Notes: a model not told the origin generated them from the sequence alone. A stretch of 64,000 nucleotides of DNA from Bacteriovorax sp. BSW11_IV (GCF_000447755.1 NZ_AUNE01000050.1:96077-160076); one strand, 5' to 3'; positions 34,156-43,301 are shown, counted from the first letter of the stretch. Numbers and translations are program-made.

Positions 34156-35634
34156 ATGAATATACTTTTAATCAGTGATCAATTGAATTTAGCAAATATG
34201 CTCAGAGAGCAGCTGAGTTCGCATGATTATAATCTGATTATAAAAACAGAGTCGGATTTTCTCAGTTCAGATCCAAGCGATGACATTAGCTTAATTCTAG
34301 TTCATGAAGAAGCATCATCTCAGTGTTTTAAATTAATTGCTAAGATAAATGAACTTTACCGCAAGGGTAGAAAGAAAGCTGATAAGAAACCTATTTTTTT
34401 TCTCACAAAAAAAGAATCGTTAGAAAATCGCATTAGAGCGCTTAATAGCGGAGCTTCTGAGATTGTTGAGCTTTCATTAAGTGGACAACTTGTCTTAAAA
34501 ATAGATTCCCATCTAAGACCTGGTATGATTTGGCGTGGACTAAAAGTCCTAGTTGTTGAGGATGAAAAGATGACTTCGAAGTTCATTCGCCATCTTCTCG
34601 AAAGCAAAGGGGCCAGTGTAGAAGTTTTCTCTGATGGGGCCATGGCCTATTCTTATATAAAAGAAAATATGGATGTTGATCTTATTTTAACTGATCATAT
34701 GATGCCTTCGATGACAGGAATTGATTTCATTAAGAAAATTAGAAATGAATTAGGAATGAAAAACGTCTCAGTTATTTTCATATCTTCAATTCAAGATGAA
34801 ATGGAAATTTTAAGTTTTTATAAGGCCGGTGGAAACGACTATATTTCTAAGCCTATTATCAAAGAAGAGTTCTTTGTTAAAGTTGGTCAAATTGTTAACG
34901 TGAGAAAGTATGCCTTAATGCTTAAAGAACAAGTGAAAAAGTTGGAAGAGATGGATAAGTTAAAAGATCATCTCATTGCAGTTTGTTCTCACGACTTGCG
35001 TGGACCATTAAATGTGGTTCTTGGTCTGTCAAACGTTATGAGTGAAGATGAAGATAATTCAGATGATGTCAGAGAAATGTCTTCCCAAATTTATACATCA
35101 TCCACTCAATTATTAAATATGGTAAATGATCTTCTCGACTTGAGTGAAGTTCAAATGCAAAAAGAGAAGATGAGAGTCACTAAAGTAAATCTTTGTTTAC
35201 TTTTAAATGATATTCTAAAAAAGAATGAAGTAACGAATACTAAAAATATTAAAATTAAATTGAATTCTATTGAAGAAAGTATTTTTATCCTTGGAAATGA
35301 GTCATTGTTAACGAGATTATTTCAAAATCTCCTCAGTAATGCATATAAGTTTACTGGTCGCGATGGGAAAATTGTAATTAGAGTTCTTAAGAAAGGTGAA
35401 AAAGTACAAGTTGATATTGAAGATAATGGAATTGGGATGCCCAAAGAATTTTTAGACAAAATTTTTGAATCTATGTCTGGTATCGGTAGACAAGGGACCG
35501 AAGGTGAAAAGAGTACAGGTATAGGGATGAGTATCGTCAAAGAAATTGCAGATAATCACGGTGCAAGAGTCGAAGTGAAAAGTGAAGTTGGTGTTGGAAC
35601 TGTATTTAGTGTCATTTTTAATGATGTGAAGTGA
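34156..35634 (+). CDS. Cytoplasmic hybrid histidine kinase (pseudo-REC, REC, HisKA, HATPase)
   Basis: A 492-residue soluble kinase, the only one in this island. Residues 1-120 look like a receiver without its Asp (ILLISDQLNL, ISLILVHEEASS). A true receiver follows (~128-250: VLVVEDEKMTS, LILTDHMMPSMTG, ISKP). Then HisKA with the phosphorylatable His in AVCSHDLRGPLN, and HATPase with LFQNLLSNAYKFT, DNGIGMP and GIGMSIV. The receiver-before-kinase order means that it can be controlled by another phosphodonor. An operon of receiver proteins follows 7 bases later. Confidence 0.93.
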   Translation: MNILLISDQLNLANMLREQLSSHDYNLIIKTESDFLSSDPSDDISLILVHEEASSQCFKLIAKINELYRKGRKKADKKPIFFLTKKESLENRIRALNSGASEIVELSLSGQLVLKIDSHLRPGMIWRGLKVLVVEDEKMTSKFIRHLLESKGASVEVFSDGAMAYSYIKENMDVDLILTDHMMPSMTGIDFIKKIRNELGMKNVSVIFISSIQDEMEILSFYKAGGNDYISKPIIKEEFFVKVGQIVNVRKYALMLKEQVKKLEEMDKLKDHLIAVCSHDLRGPLNVVLGLSNVMSEDEDNSDDVREMSSQIYTSSTQLLNMVNDLLDLSEVQMQKEKMRVTKVNLCLLLNDILKKNEVTNTKNIKIKLNSIEESIFILGNESLLTRLFQNLLSNAYKFTGRDGKIVIRVLKKGEKVQVDIEDNGIGMPKEFLDKIFESMSGIGRQGTEGEKSTGIGMSIVKEIADNHGARVEVKSEVGVGTVFSVIFNDVK

Positions 35635-35641
35635 GGATGAG

Positions 35642-36016
35642 ATGCAGATAGTTTTTATAGATGATGCTGTTGATAATTTAAAACTTTTTAAAATATATAC
35701 TAAAGCTCTTTCTCATGAATGCCATTTCTTTTCTAATCCAGAAGAAGGTCTACAGGCATTAAAAGATTTGGAAGTAGACTTATGCTTTGTTGATATTCAA
35801 ATGCCTGGATTGGATGGCAAAGAATTAATAAAGAAATATTTTGATTTTTGCGAAACTCACAATAAAAAAAGAGCGATCTCTTGTGCACTAACTGGGACAA
35901 CTGTCGATTCGGAAGTTGAACAAATATTAAATGCTGGTTTTGACCGTCATATTATAAAGCCGATTTTAAAAAAACAGATCATAGAGCTCATTGAAGGAAT
36001 ATCAAGTGAACAATAA
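35642..36016 (+). CDS. Stand-alone receiver protein
   Basis: A 124-residue CheY-like domain. VFIDDAVDNL supplies the acidic pair, VDLCFVDIQMPGLDG the phosphoacceptor, LTGTT the switch Thr and IKPI the Lys. It sits right after the soluble hybrid kinase and overlaps the next gene by 11 bases, making it a probable substrate of that kinase. Confidence 0.92.
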   Translation: MQIVFIDDAVDNLKLFKIYTKALSHECHFFSNPEEGLQALKDLEVDLCFVDIQMPGLDGKELIKKYFDFCETHNKKRAISCALTGTTVDSEVEQILNAGFDRHIIKPILKKQIIELIEGISSEQ

Positions 36017-37082
36017 ACTGGTTAAGACTCAAGAAGAATTTTTAAAAAACCTTCCTAAAAGAATGATGAGAATAGAGGAACTTCTTGATTTAGATACTTT
36101 GAAGTCTAAAAGAGAACTCAGAACGGCCTTTGATGATCTTATTTCTTTGTCAGGTAGTATGGGGTTTCAATTTATTTATGAGGCCGCTTTAAGAGTCAGG
36201 GAAATTATCACAGATAGCTTCTATGAAAAGACTCATATAATGCCAATTCTGTCTTTGGTAAAAGATTATTATAAAAATTTACCCCATGAACATAAGGATT
36301 TAGTTGAGGCATTGAAATCTTTAGATATTGGTCACAAATTGCAAGTTCTTATTGTTGAGTCAAATCAAATAACAGCATTTCATTTGAAGAAGATACTGTC
36401 TTCAAGTGAAATCAGTGTCACAATAAGTGATAACGGATTAGATGCCTTCCAAAAAATCGTAGAAAAATATTATGACCTAGTGATTACAGGAATCAATGTC
36501 GGAGATCTCGATGGAGTCTCACTTATTGGGGCCATTAAATCACTGCGTAAACATGATAAATACACAAAGACTATGCTTATTGGTCCAGAAGAATTTCAAG
36601 CTCTACCTCTTTCGTGTGTACCAGATTCAATTGTCTTCACAGATGAGAACTTTTCCCATGCTATCGTCGAAAATATTGAAGTGTTATTTGAAACAAAGTT
36701 TGAACCACTTAAAGACTGCACTATTTACTTTCTCGATGATGATATGGATACATTAAATTTAATCGAGACTTCTTTTTCAAAAATGGATAATTTTAAAATA
36801 GCCTTATGCCATAGTTCTGATGAACTTTTCAAAAAAATGAGAGCGAGTAAACCATCGCTTGTTGTTCTAGACTTGATGATTGGAAATGAAAGTGGCCTAG
36901 ATGTTTATCAAGGTATTCGTAAAGAGTTTGGAGTAGAGGTTCCAATTGTTTTTATATCAGCTAGAGAAGAAGATTTTAAAGGGCAAGAAATTTCAAAAAC
37001 TGATGCACTCGGTTGGATAGGTAAACCGTTTTCTCCAAAGAGTCTTGCAAATGATATTTTGAAATTACTTGAAATTAAATAG
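36006..37082 (+). CDS. Pseudo-HPt plus two receiver domains
   Basis: A 358-residue protein. The longer frame begins with TTG at 35991, but AAGGA seven bases before the GTG at 36006 decides the start. The N-terminal ~105 residues look like an HPt bundle whose His is Asp: FDDLISLSGSMGFQFIYEAA against GHKVAGSSGGYGFDELGKMA of the true HPt. Then a degenerate receiver (VLIVESNQ; LVITGINVGDLDG, with Gly for the phosphoacceptor) and a canonical C-terminal receiver (IYFLDDDMDT, LVVLDLMIGNESG, ISARE, GKPF). Seven bases overlap the convergent receiver gene's end. Confidence 0.8.
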   Translation: MNNKLVKTQEEFLKNLPKRMMRIEELLDLDTLKSKRELRTAFDDLISLSGSMGFQFIYEAALRVREIITDSFYEKTHIMPILSLVKDYYKNLPHEHKDLVEALKSLDIGHKLQVLIVESNQITAFHLKKILSSSEISVTISDNGLDAFQKIVEKYYDLVITGINVGDLDGVSLIGAIKSLRKHDKYTKTMLIGPEEFQALPLSCVPDSIVFTDENFSHAIVENIEVLFETKFEPLKDCTIYFLDDDMDTLNLIETSFSKMDNFKIALCHSSDELFKKMRASKPSLVVLDLMIGNESGLDVYQGIRKEFGVEVPIVFISAREEDFKGQEISKTDALGWIGKPFSPKSLANDILKLLEIK

Positions 37083-37461
37083 AATAGATCTTTTTGATTT
37101 TTTCTTTTAACAAAGCAAAGTCAACTGGCTTTGTAATATACTCAAGAGCACCTAGCTCCATTGCTAAGTTTTGTCTGTCTTGATCTGTATAGGCCGATGA
37201 CATAAATATAGGAAGATCTGGTTTAAACTCTTTTAATTCTTTTAAAAGTTCAAATCCACTAAGACCAGGCATGTTGATATCAGAAATAACGAGTGTGATA
37301 TCCTTGATGGCATCATTCTTTATTTTTTCGAGAGCATCTTCACCAGATAAACTAAAATAGAGCTCATATTGCTCTGATGATATTTCTCTGCGAAACATCC
37401 TATCATAAAGAAGTTTGATTGACTCTTCATCATCTACAATCAAAATCCTCTTTGTTGTCAT
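37075..37461 (-). CDS. Stand-alone receiver protein
   Basis: A 128-residue CheY-like regulator with RILIVDDEESI, TLVISDINMPGLSG, MSSAYTD and TKPVD, all conserved receiver positions. It closes the signalling island on its right side. No output domain. GAAGGAAA precedes the ATG. Confidence 0.92.
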   Translation of the reverse strand: MTTKRILIVDDEESIKLLYDRMFRREISSEQYELYFSLSGEDALEKIKNDAIKDITLVISDINMPGLSGFELLKELKEFKPDLPIFMSSAYTDQDRQNLAMELGALEYITKPVDFALLKEKIKKIYSI

Positions 37462-37605
37462 TGAATTTCCTTCTGCAAAAACTAACTTCCATTAATAATA
37501 GCACAAGTTAATTTCCCAGCTATATTTTTTAACTGTAGGGGAGAAAATGTTGCGTATTTCTAAAGAAATATTTAATTTAACTGAGGAAGTACCTAGGATT
37601 TTATT

Positions 37606-37629
37606 CCCCTTCACATGAATGCGAAGGGG
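37606..37629. other. Hairpin downstream of the histone-like gene
   Basis: CCCCTTC (37606-37612) pairs with GAAGGGG (37623-37629) across ten bases. It lies 9 bases after the stop of the lysine-rich protein (minus strand). No T-run follows on either strand, so it is at best an RNA 3'-end stabiliser or a weak terminator. Confidence 0.4.
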
Positions 37630-37637
37630 GAGAGGTG

Positions 37638-38147
37638 CTATTTTTTTCTGGCAGCGCCCTTAGAATTAACTTTTTGAATAGTATTATGGGGTTTTTTTGC
37701 CGAGATCTTTTTAGTGACTTTTTTAGTCACTTTATTCGTTTTTTTAATGATCTTTTTAGCTGTTTTAGTCGCACTAGATTTTTCAACAGTTGCCTTGGCC
37801 TTTTGGGCCCCTTTTTTAAGAGCACCTTTTGAAATTCTTCCTTCTACTTTTGCTTGAAGTTTTGTGAGCTCCTCAAGGTGATTGTTCACAAACTCTTTGG
37901 CCTTTTTAATTTCTTCTTGAATTGTTTTTTCTAGAAGTTCTTCAATGTGTTTTTTCTCATCGATGATTTTATGTTTTAGGAGTTCAACATCTTTATCAAC
38001 CATGAGTTTGATATCTTTTTCAGTCTTAACCACAAAGGACTTAAAAGTTTTTTGAATGTCTTTAAGGTCATTGTTTTTAAGGGCCTTTTCTGCTTGTTTC
38101 TTTAGACCTTGAATTCCTTTAATTAGCTCTTTTAAATCTTTACTCAT
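37638..38147 (-). CDS. Lysine-rich protein: phasin-like helices with histone-H1-like tail
   Basis: A 169-residue cytoplasmic protein. Residues ~1-105 are long amphipathic helices (KDLKELIKGIQGLKKQAEKALKNNDLKDIQKTFKSFV, LEKTIQEEIKKAKEFVNNHLEELTKLQAKVEGRI), similar in style to phasins or coiled coils. The last ~60 residues are Lys/Ala/Thr-rich (KKGAQKAKATVEKSSATKTAKK, then NKVTKKVTKKISAKKP), like bacterial histone-H1-type tails that bind DNA or polyphosphate without sequence specificity. A nucleoid or granule role is inferred. Its stop is TAG at 37638. It lies 12 bases after the nadE stop on the same strand. Confidence 0.6.
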   Translation of the reverse strand: MSKDLKELIKGIQGLKKQAEKALKNNDLKDIQKTFKSFVVKTEKDIKLMVDKDVELLKHKIIDEKKHIEELLEKTIQEEIKKAKEFVNNHLEELTKLQAKVEGRISKGALKKGAQKAKATVEKSSATKTAKKIIKKTNKVTKKVTKKISAKKPHNTIQKVNSKGAARKK

Positions 38148-38159
38148 AAAGTACTCCTA

Positions 38160-39920
38160 TTAGAACTTTTTACAAATTGGGTTTCTGTATCCAAAACCAA
38201 AACTCTTCGCTTTCAACTTGATGATCGGGCAGAATTGATATCGCTTGTATTCTGCAATGTTGTAAAGGCGATAGACTTTTGTCACTTCATCGGTTGAAAA
38301 ACCTTTTTGGATAAGATCTTTCGGACCTAAACGATAAGAAAGTAGTCCCTCAAGCATGGCATCCAATCTTTCATATGAAGGTAGGGAATGAGCATCCTCT
38401 TGATTTTCTCTTAACTCAGCACTTGGTGGCCTATCAATGATCCCCTCTGGAATGATATTTCCAAATTTCTTATTGATAAAACGAGCAAGGGCAAAGACTT
38501 CAGTTTTATACAGATCTCCGAGCATACTAATCGCCCCAACTGAGTCTCCGTATAAAGTCGAGTAACCCACTGAGAGTTCAGATTTGTTCGACGTATTTAT
38601 AACCATGGCCCCAGTTTGATTAGATCTTGCATATAACAGATTGCCTCTTAAACGACTCTGGATATTTTCATCAGCAAGACCAACCATTTCTGTTCCAAAT
38701 GTTTCTTTAAAAAGATTTCGAGTGTTGCTATGGAGAAATTTTATTGGAAGATTATAAAGCTTTATCCCAAGGTTTTTGCATAAATCTCTCGAGAGTTCAT
38801 AACTGAGAGTTGCAGAGAAAAAACCTGGCATATAAACAGCTTCGATATTTTGATCTTCTTCTTTGATAAGGCGTAAAATGGCCAAAACAAGGGCCGAATC
38901 AATTCCGCCAGACAGGGCCACAAGAAAATGCTTCATTCCACATTTTCTTGCATAATCTTGAATTCCAAGTTTAATAGCATGAAGAGTTTTCTCTAATTCA
39001 AAATCACTAAGAGAAACTAACTTTGGTAATTCTCCTGAGAAGTCCAGCGAAGGCGCAAAGAGTTCTTCCCATGAGTTTTTCATTTCTTTATTGCTTTCGG
39101 CCTTTTTTTCATTCCATGCGATATTTTCAAGCTCAAAAGATAAGAGGTCTTTTTCAAACATTTTTGCACGAATAAGAACATTGTTACCAATGAGAACAAA
39201 GCTTGAGCCATCAAAGAGAATCTCATCCTCTGCCCCAACTTTATTGACATAGACAAAAGGACATTTAAAGCGACTTGAAATATCGCTTGCTCTTTTGACT
39301 CTAGAATCCTCTTTTTGAAGATTGAACGGAGAAGAACTTAGATTGATAATAACATCGAGTGCGATTTTATTATCGTTACAATCTTCTTCAAGTTCATCTA
39401 GTGGGTTAACACTATGGTGGCTTGAGTACCACATATCCTCGCAAATAAGCAGACCAATATTTTTATCAAAGGCCTTGTAGAGTGAAGTTCTTTGACCTGG
39501 CGTATAGTATTTTTTCTCATCAAAAATATCATAATTTGGGAGGAGCTTTTTAGTATAGATATCTGTGAAGCTTCCTTTTTTAAGTTCATAAATGACGTTT
39601 TCAATGGTCAAAGGGAGGCCTTGTGCATCAAAACTATACTTAAGACCACCAATGAGAAAAACGACAGAATCATTGGCCAAAACTTGGGCCAAGGCCGCTA
39701 CTTTTTCCATAAATTCTGTGTAGCGCTCAATAAAGCTTCTTTCCAGACAGAGGTCTTGCAAAGGGTAACCCGTCAGGAACGTTTCTGGGAATGTGTGAAG
39801 TTGTTGATTTTGTTGATCTTTTTGATCTTTAATGGCCATCGAAACGGCGTTTTCAAGGTATGAATAAATCGCCTCAAAATCGGCCATTGTATGGTGGGTT
39901 TGGTGCATATATATTTGCAT
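38160..39920 (-). CDS. nadE: Glutamine-dependent NAD+ synthetase
   Basis: A 586-residue two-domain enzyme that makes NAD+ from deamido-NAD, ATP and glutamine. The N-terminal nitrilase-type glutaminase domain (~1-290) shows its triad regions: FPE in LHTFPETFLTGYPL, Lys in TKKLLPNYDIFDEKKYY and Cys in IGLLICEDMWY. The C-terminal synthetase domain (~300-586) has the ATP-binding P-loop ALSGGIDSALVLAI and the conserved NTSNKSELSVGYSTLYGDSVG and PPSAELRENQ. Length is in the family's normal range for the glutamine-dependent form. Confidence 0.95.
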   Translation of the reverse strand: MQIYMHQTHHTMADFEAIYSYLENAVSMAIKDQKDQQNQQLHTFPETFLTGYPLQDLCLERSFIERYTEFMEKVAALAQVLANDSVVFLIGGLKYSFDAQGLPLTIENVIYELKKGSFTDIYTKKLLPNYDIFDEKKYYTPGQRTSLYKAFDKNIGLLICEDMWYSSHHSVNPLDELEEDCNDNKIALDVIINLSSSPFNLQKEDSRVKRASDISSRFKCPFVYVNKVGAEDEILFDGSSFVLIGNNVLIRAKMFEKDLLSFELENIAWNEKKAESNKEMKNSWEELFAPSLDFSGELPKLVSLSDFELEKTLHAIKLGIQDYARKCGMKHFLVALSGGIDSALVLAILRLIKEEDQNIEAVYMPGFFSATLSYELSRDLCKNLGIKLYNLPIKFLHSNTRNLFKETFGTEMVGLADENIQSRLRGNLLYARSNQTGAMVINTSNKSELSVGYSTLYGDSVGAISMLGDLYKTEVFALARFINKKFGNIIPEGIIDRPPSAELRENQEDAHSLPSYERLDAMLEGLLSYRLGPKDLIQKGFSTDEVTKVYRLYNIAEYKRYQFCPIIKLKAKSFGFGYRNPICKKF

Positions 39921-40013
39921 GAATGCGTCCTAGAATGTAGATTCCACTATAAGTTTTTGAGTAATTTATCATAGATTAATCTATTTGGCATTTGTCAAAA
40001 TAAGGGCAGTGAA

Positions 40014-41378
40014 ATGAGTAAAAAAGTATTAGTTATTGGCGCCGGACTCGCGGGCAGTGAAGCGGCATTATTCCTTGCGAAAAAAGGAGTTCAAGTCGTT
40101 TTATTAGAGTGTAAAAGCTTTAAGCCAACTGAGGCCCAAAAACTGAAGACTTGCGCGGAGCTTGTTTGTACAAATTCACTTAAGTCTATGGACCCTAATT
40201 CTGGTCACGGTCTTTTGAAGTATGAAATGAAAAAGATGGGATCAATTGTTCTAGGTGTTGGTGAAGAGACTGCTGTACCTGCTGGGGATGCTCTTGCTGT
40301 AGATAGAGAGAAATTTTCAGAACGTATAACTCAAATCCTAAAAGATGAACCAAATATTGAGTTTATTGAAAAAGAGGGGAGCGACCCTATTGCTCTTCAA
40401 AACGAATATGGTTGTGATTATACGATCGTGGCCACTGGACCTTTAACAACCGACACTCTTGAAAAGTGGATATTAAACAATCTTAGTAAAGATGATCTTT
40501 ATTTCTATGATGCTATTGCACCAGTTGTTGATGCTGAGAGTTTGGATTATTCAAAACTTTATTTTAAAGATCGCCACAAAGAAGTGAGTGAAGAAGAGGG
40601 GATAGAGGCCGATTATCTCAATGCTCCAATGAATAAAGAACAGTATGAATCTTTTATTGCTGCGCTTGTTGAAGCTGAAAAAGTTCCAGCTAAAAATTTT
40701 GAAGATTATAAGTTTTTTGAATCTTGTTTACCTGTAGATATTATGGCCGAAAGAGGGATTGAGACAGCTCGCTTTAGCTGTATGAAGCCGATCGGTTTAG
40801 AAATGCGCGATGGTAAAATGCCATATGCCTGTGTTCAGCTTCGTCGTGAAAACCTTATGGGGTCGGCCTTTAATCTTGTCGGTTTCCAAACGAGACTAAC
40901 TTATAAAGAACAAGTTCGCGTGTTCAGAATGATTCCAGGACTTGAAAATGCAAGTTTCATTCACTTGGGTTCTGTTCATAGAAATACTTTCTTACACGCT
41001 AAGAAACTTTTAAATTTTGATATGAGCTCAAAAGAGCTGCCAAGTGTTCACTTTGCCGGTCAGATCAGTGGCGTTGAAGGCTATACTGAAAGTGCTTCGA
41101 TGGGTCTTTATGTGGCCTACCAAGTCTATAGAAAAATTCTTGGCCATGCCCCTGTTGAATTTCCTGTTGAAACGGGAATGGGTGCACTTGTAAATTATGT
41201 AATGACTGCAGATAGACCAAGCCCTTCAAATATTAACTTTGGTCTACTTCCCACAGTTGCTCTTACAAAAGAGCAAAGAAAAATGAGAAAAGATAAGAAA
41301 AAGATCAAAAAAGAGCTGGCCGCAACGAGGGCCCGTGAATCTTTTGATCAATTCGAGAGCGAGAACTTCAATATATGA
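40014..41378 (+). CDS. trmFO: Folate/FAD-dependent tRNA (uracil-54) methyltransferase
   Basis: TrmFO makes 5-methyluridine at tRNA position 54 with methylenetetrahydrofolate and FADH2. The 454-residue protein starts with the FAD-binding VLVIGAGLAGSEAALFLAKKGVQVVLLE. Family segments include AELVCTNSLKS, CMKPIGLEMRDG, YACVQLRRENLMGSAFNLVGFQTRLTYKEQ and GVEGYTESASMGLYVAYQ. It has the normal length plus a short Lys-rich C-terminus. Its stop overlaps the start of the EamA gene by 4 bases (ATGA). Confidence 0.95.
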   Translation: MSKKVLVIGAGLAGSEAALFLAKKGVQVVLLECKSFKPTEAQKLKTCAELVCTNSLKSMDPNSGHGLLKYEMKKMGSIVLGVGEETAVPAGDALAVDREKFSERITQILKDEPNIEFIEKEGSDPIALQNEYGCDYTIVATGPLTTDTLEKWILNNLSKDDLYFYDAIAPVVDAESLDYSKLYFKDRHKEVSEEEGIEADYLNAPMNKEQYESFIAALVEAEKVPAKNFEDYKFFESCLPVDIMAERGIETARFSCMKPIGLEMRDGKMPYACVQLRRENLMGSAFNLVGFQTRLTYKEQVRVFRMIPGLENASFIHLGSVHRNTFLHAKKLLNFDMSSKELPSVHFAGQISGVEGYTESASMGLYVAYQVYRKILGHAPVEFPVETGMGALVNYVMTADRPSPSNINFGLLPTVALTKEQRKMRKDKKKIKKELAATRARESFDQFESENFNI

Positions 41379-42277
41379 AAGGTGTTATATTTATATTCAC
41401 GGCCTGTATCTTATGGGCCATTGATACCCTAATTCGCTATCCTCTTCTTTGGGGAGGAGTAAGTGCGGAGAGTATCGTATTCACTGAACATATAATTCTT
41501 ACTTTAATTTTCTCTTATGCTCTTTACCACTCTCGTAGAAAATTTCTTGGACTTAAACTAAAGGGCGTTTTTTACTTCTTTGTCATCGGTGGACTTGGGT
41601 CTGCCTTGGGGACGTTGGCCTTTACTAAGGCCTTTGGTATTTTAAATCCTTCACTCGTCATACTTTTACAAAAATTCCAACCTATCGTCGCCATCGTCTT
41701 TGCCTACATCTTTTTGAAGGAAAAATTTAAGCCTGAATATTTTGCTTGGGCCTTTTTATGCTTAGTCGGTGCTGGACTCATCTCATACCAAGATATCGCT
41801 ACAGGACTTTCTGGTATGGATTGGAGCTGGCATGGACTTGTTACAAGCTCAACAGTCTTAGGATATTTTTATACATTAGTCGCTGTTGTGAGTTGGGGAT
41901 CTAGTACTGTATTTGGGAAAAAACTCTCTCTTCAAGGTTTCAATACCACTGAAATTATGGCCGGTCGCTTCTTTATGGGGTTCCTATGCCTTTTGCCCGT
42001 TGGGCTAACTGTTACAGGTGGTCAAATTCCGCAAGGGGAAGTCTTGGGTAAAATTTTGGCAATGGTTGTCATTTCAGGTCTGCTTGGAATGTACTTTTAT
42101 TATAACGGGCTTAAAAAAATTCCTGCCAGGCTTTGTGCTTTAGCGGAAATGTTTTTTCCTTTTTGCGCTGTCGCAATCAATTGGATTTTTTTAGGTAAAG
42201 AGCTTACTTTAATGCAACTTCTCGGTGGTGCATTGTTACTTTTAGGCTCAACTGTGATACAAATTAAACACTACTAA
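41375..42277 (+). CDS. EamA/DMT-family membrane transporter
   Basis: A 300-residue inner-membrane protein with ten predicted helices in two EamA repeats (for example GLGSALGTLAFTKAFGILNPSLVILLQKFQPIVAIVFAYIFL, and MFFPFCAVAINWIFLGKELTLMQLLGGALLLLGS). Members export amino acids, nucleobases or other metabolites; the substrate here is unknown. The ATG overlaps the trmFO stop, so translation is coupled, though no functional link is known. Confidence 0.9.
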   Translation: MKGVIFIFTACILWAIDTLIRYPLLWGGVSAESIVFTEHIILTLIFSYALYHSRRKFLGLKLKGVFYFFVIGGLGSALGTLAFTKAFGILNPSLVILLQKFQPIVAIVFAYIFLKEKFKPEYFAWAFLCLVGAGLISYQDIATGLSGMDWSWHGLVTSSTVLGYFYTLVAVVSWGSSTVFGKKLSLQGFNTTEIMAGRFFMGFLCLLPVGLTVTGGQIPQGEVLGKILAMVVISGLLGMYFYYNGLKKIPARLCALAEMFFPFCAVAINWIFLGKELTLMQLLGGALLLLGSTVIQIKHY

Positions 42278-42296
42278 AATAAAGAATGAGGATGAA

Positions 42297-43301
42297 ATGT
42301 CTGAAATAATTATTGATCCAAAAAGAAGAGTTGAACTACCTGCAACAATGGAAGGGAAGACTGTATTAATTGCTGGAGCTGCTGGTTTTGTACCATCAAA
42401 CGTTGCTGAGTTTTATTTGAAGCTTGGAGCAAAAGTTATTGGTCTTGATAATTTCATTACAGGAAGCCGCATTAACGTGACTCTTCTTTCTAAGTACGAG
42501 AAGTTTGAATTTCATGAGTGTAATGTTTATGAATCGCTTCCAGATTTTTCTAATACAAAAATTGATTATATTCTCTCTCTTGCTTCACCAGCATCGCCAA
42601 TTGACTTTGCAAAGATTCCTCTTGAAATTATGAGAGTAAATTCAGAGGGGACAATGAAGCTTCTTGAATTGGCCAAAGAAAAAGGGGCACGCTTTTTGGA
42701 AGCCTCAACAAGTGAAGTCTACGGTGATCCAGAAATCCACCCACAAAAAGAAGATTATGTTGGACACGTAAATCCAATTGGCCCACGCTCTTGTTATGAT
42801 GAAGCAAAGAGATTTGCAGAGGCCATGACTATGAGCTACCACCGCAAATATGGTGTAGATACGCGAATCATTCGTATTTTTAACACTTATGGGCCACGCA
42901 TGCGTCCAAATGATGGAAGGGTTATTCCAAATTTCATTAATCAGGCCCTTAAAAATGAAGACCTAACTGTTTACGGCGATGGAACTCAAACTAGATCATT
43001 CTGTTTTGTTTCTGACCTTGTAAACGCTATTCATAATGTTCTATTCAGTTTTGATCCAACACCATTTAATATTGGAAATCCTGATGAGTACACTGTGATT
43101 GATACGGCCAGATTTATTATTGATGCTCTTGGAAGTAAGTCAAAGATTGTTCATTTACCACTTCCAAAAGATGACCCAAAAAGAAGAAGACCTGTACTTG
43201 ATAAGCTACAGGCCATCTCAGATTATAAGCCTCAAGTTTCTTTTAAAGATGGTATTGAGAAAACTGCAAAATATTTTCAAGAACACGGAATGGATTATTA
43301 G
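42297..43301 (+). CDS. UDP-glucuronate decarboxylase-like SDR enzyme
   Basis: A 334-residue NAD-dependent sugar-nucleotide enzyme of the extended SDR family. It has the catalytic Tyr-Lys pair in SCYDEAKRFAEAM, preceded by the Thr/Ser in EASTSEVYGDPEIHPQKEDY, and the typical RIFNTYGPRMRPNDGRVIPNFINQAL and YGDGTQTRSFCFVSDLV of UDP-xylose synthases. The nucleotide loop reads GAAGFVPSN, with Pro in the third Gly position of GxxGxxG. It shares one base with the following glycosyltransferase gene. Probable role: making a pentose donor for surface polysaccharide. Confidence 0.88.
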   Translation: MSEIIIDPKRRVELPATMEGKTVLIAGAAGFVPSNVAEFYLKLGAKVIGLDNFITGSRINVTLLSKYEKFEFHECNVYESLPDFSNTKIDYILSLASPASPIDFAKIPLEIMRVNSEGTMKLLELAKEKGARFLEASTSEVYGDPEIHPQKEDYVGHVNPIGPRSCYDEAKRFAEAMTMSYHRKYGVDTRIIRIFNTYGPRMRPNDGRVIPNFINQALKNEDLTVYGDGTQTRSFCFVSDLVNAIHNVLFSFDPTPFNIGNPDEYTVIDTARFIIDALGSKSKIVHLPLPKDDPKRRRPVLDKLQAISDYKPQVSFKDGIEKTAKYFQEHGMDY

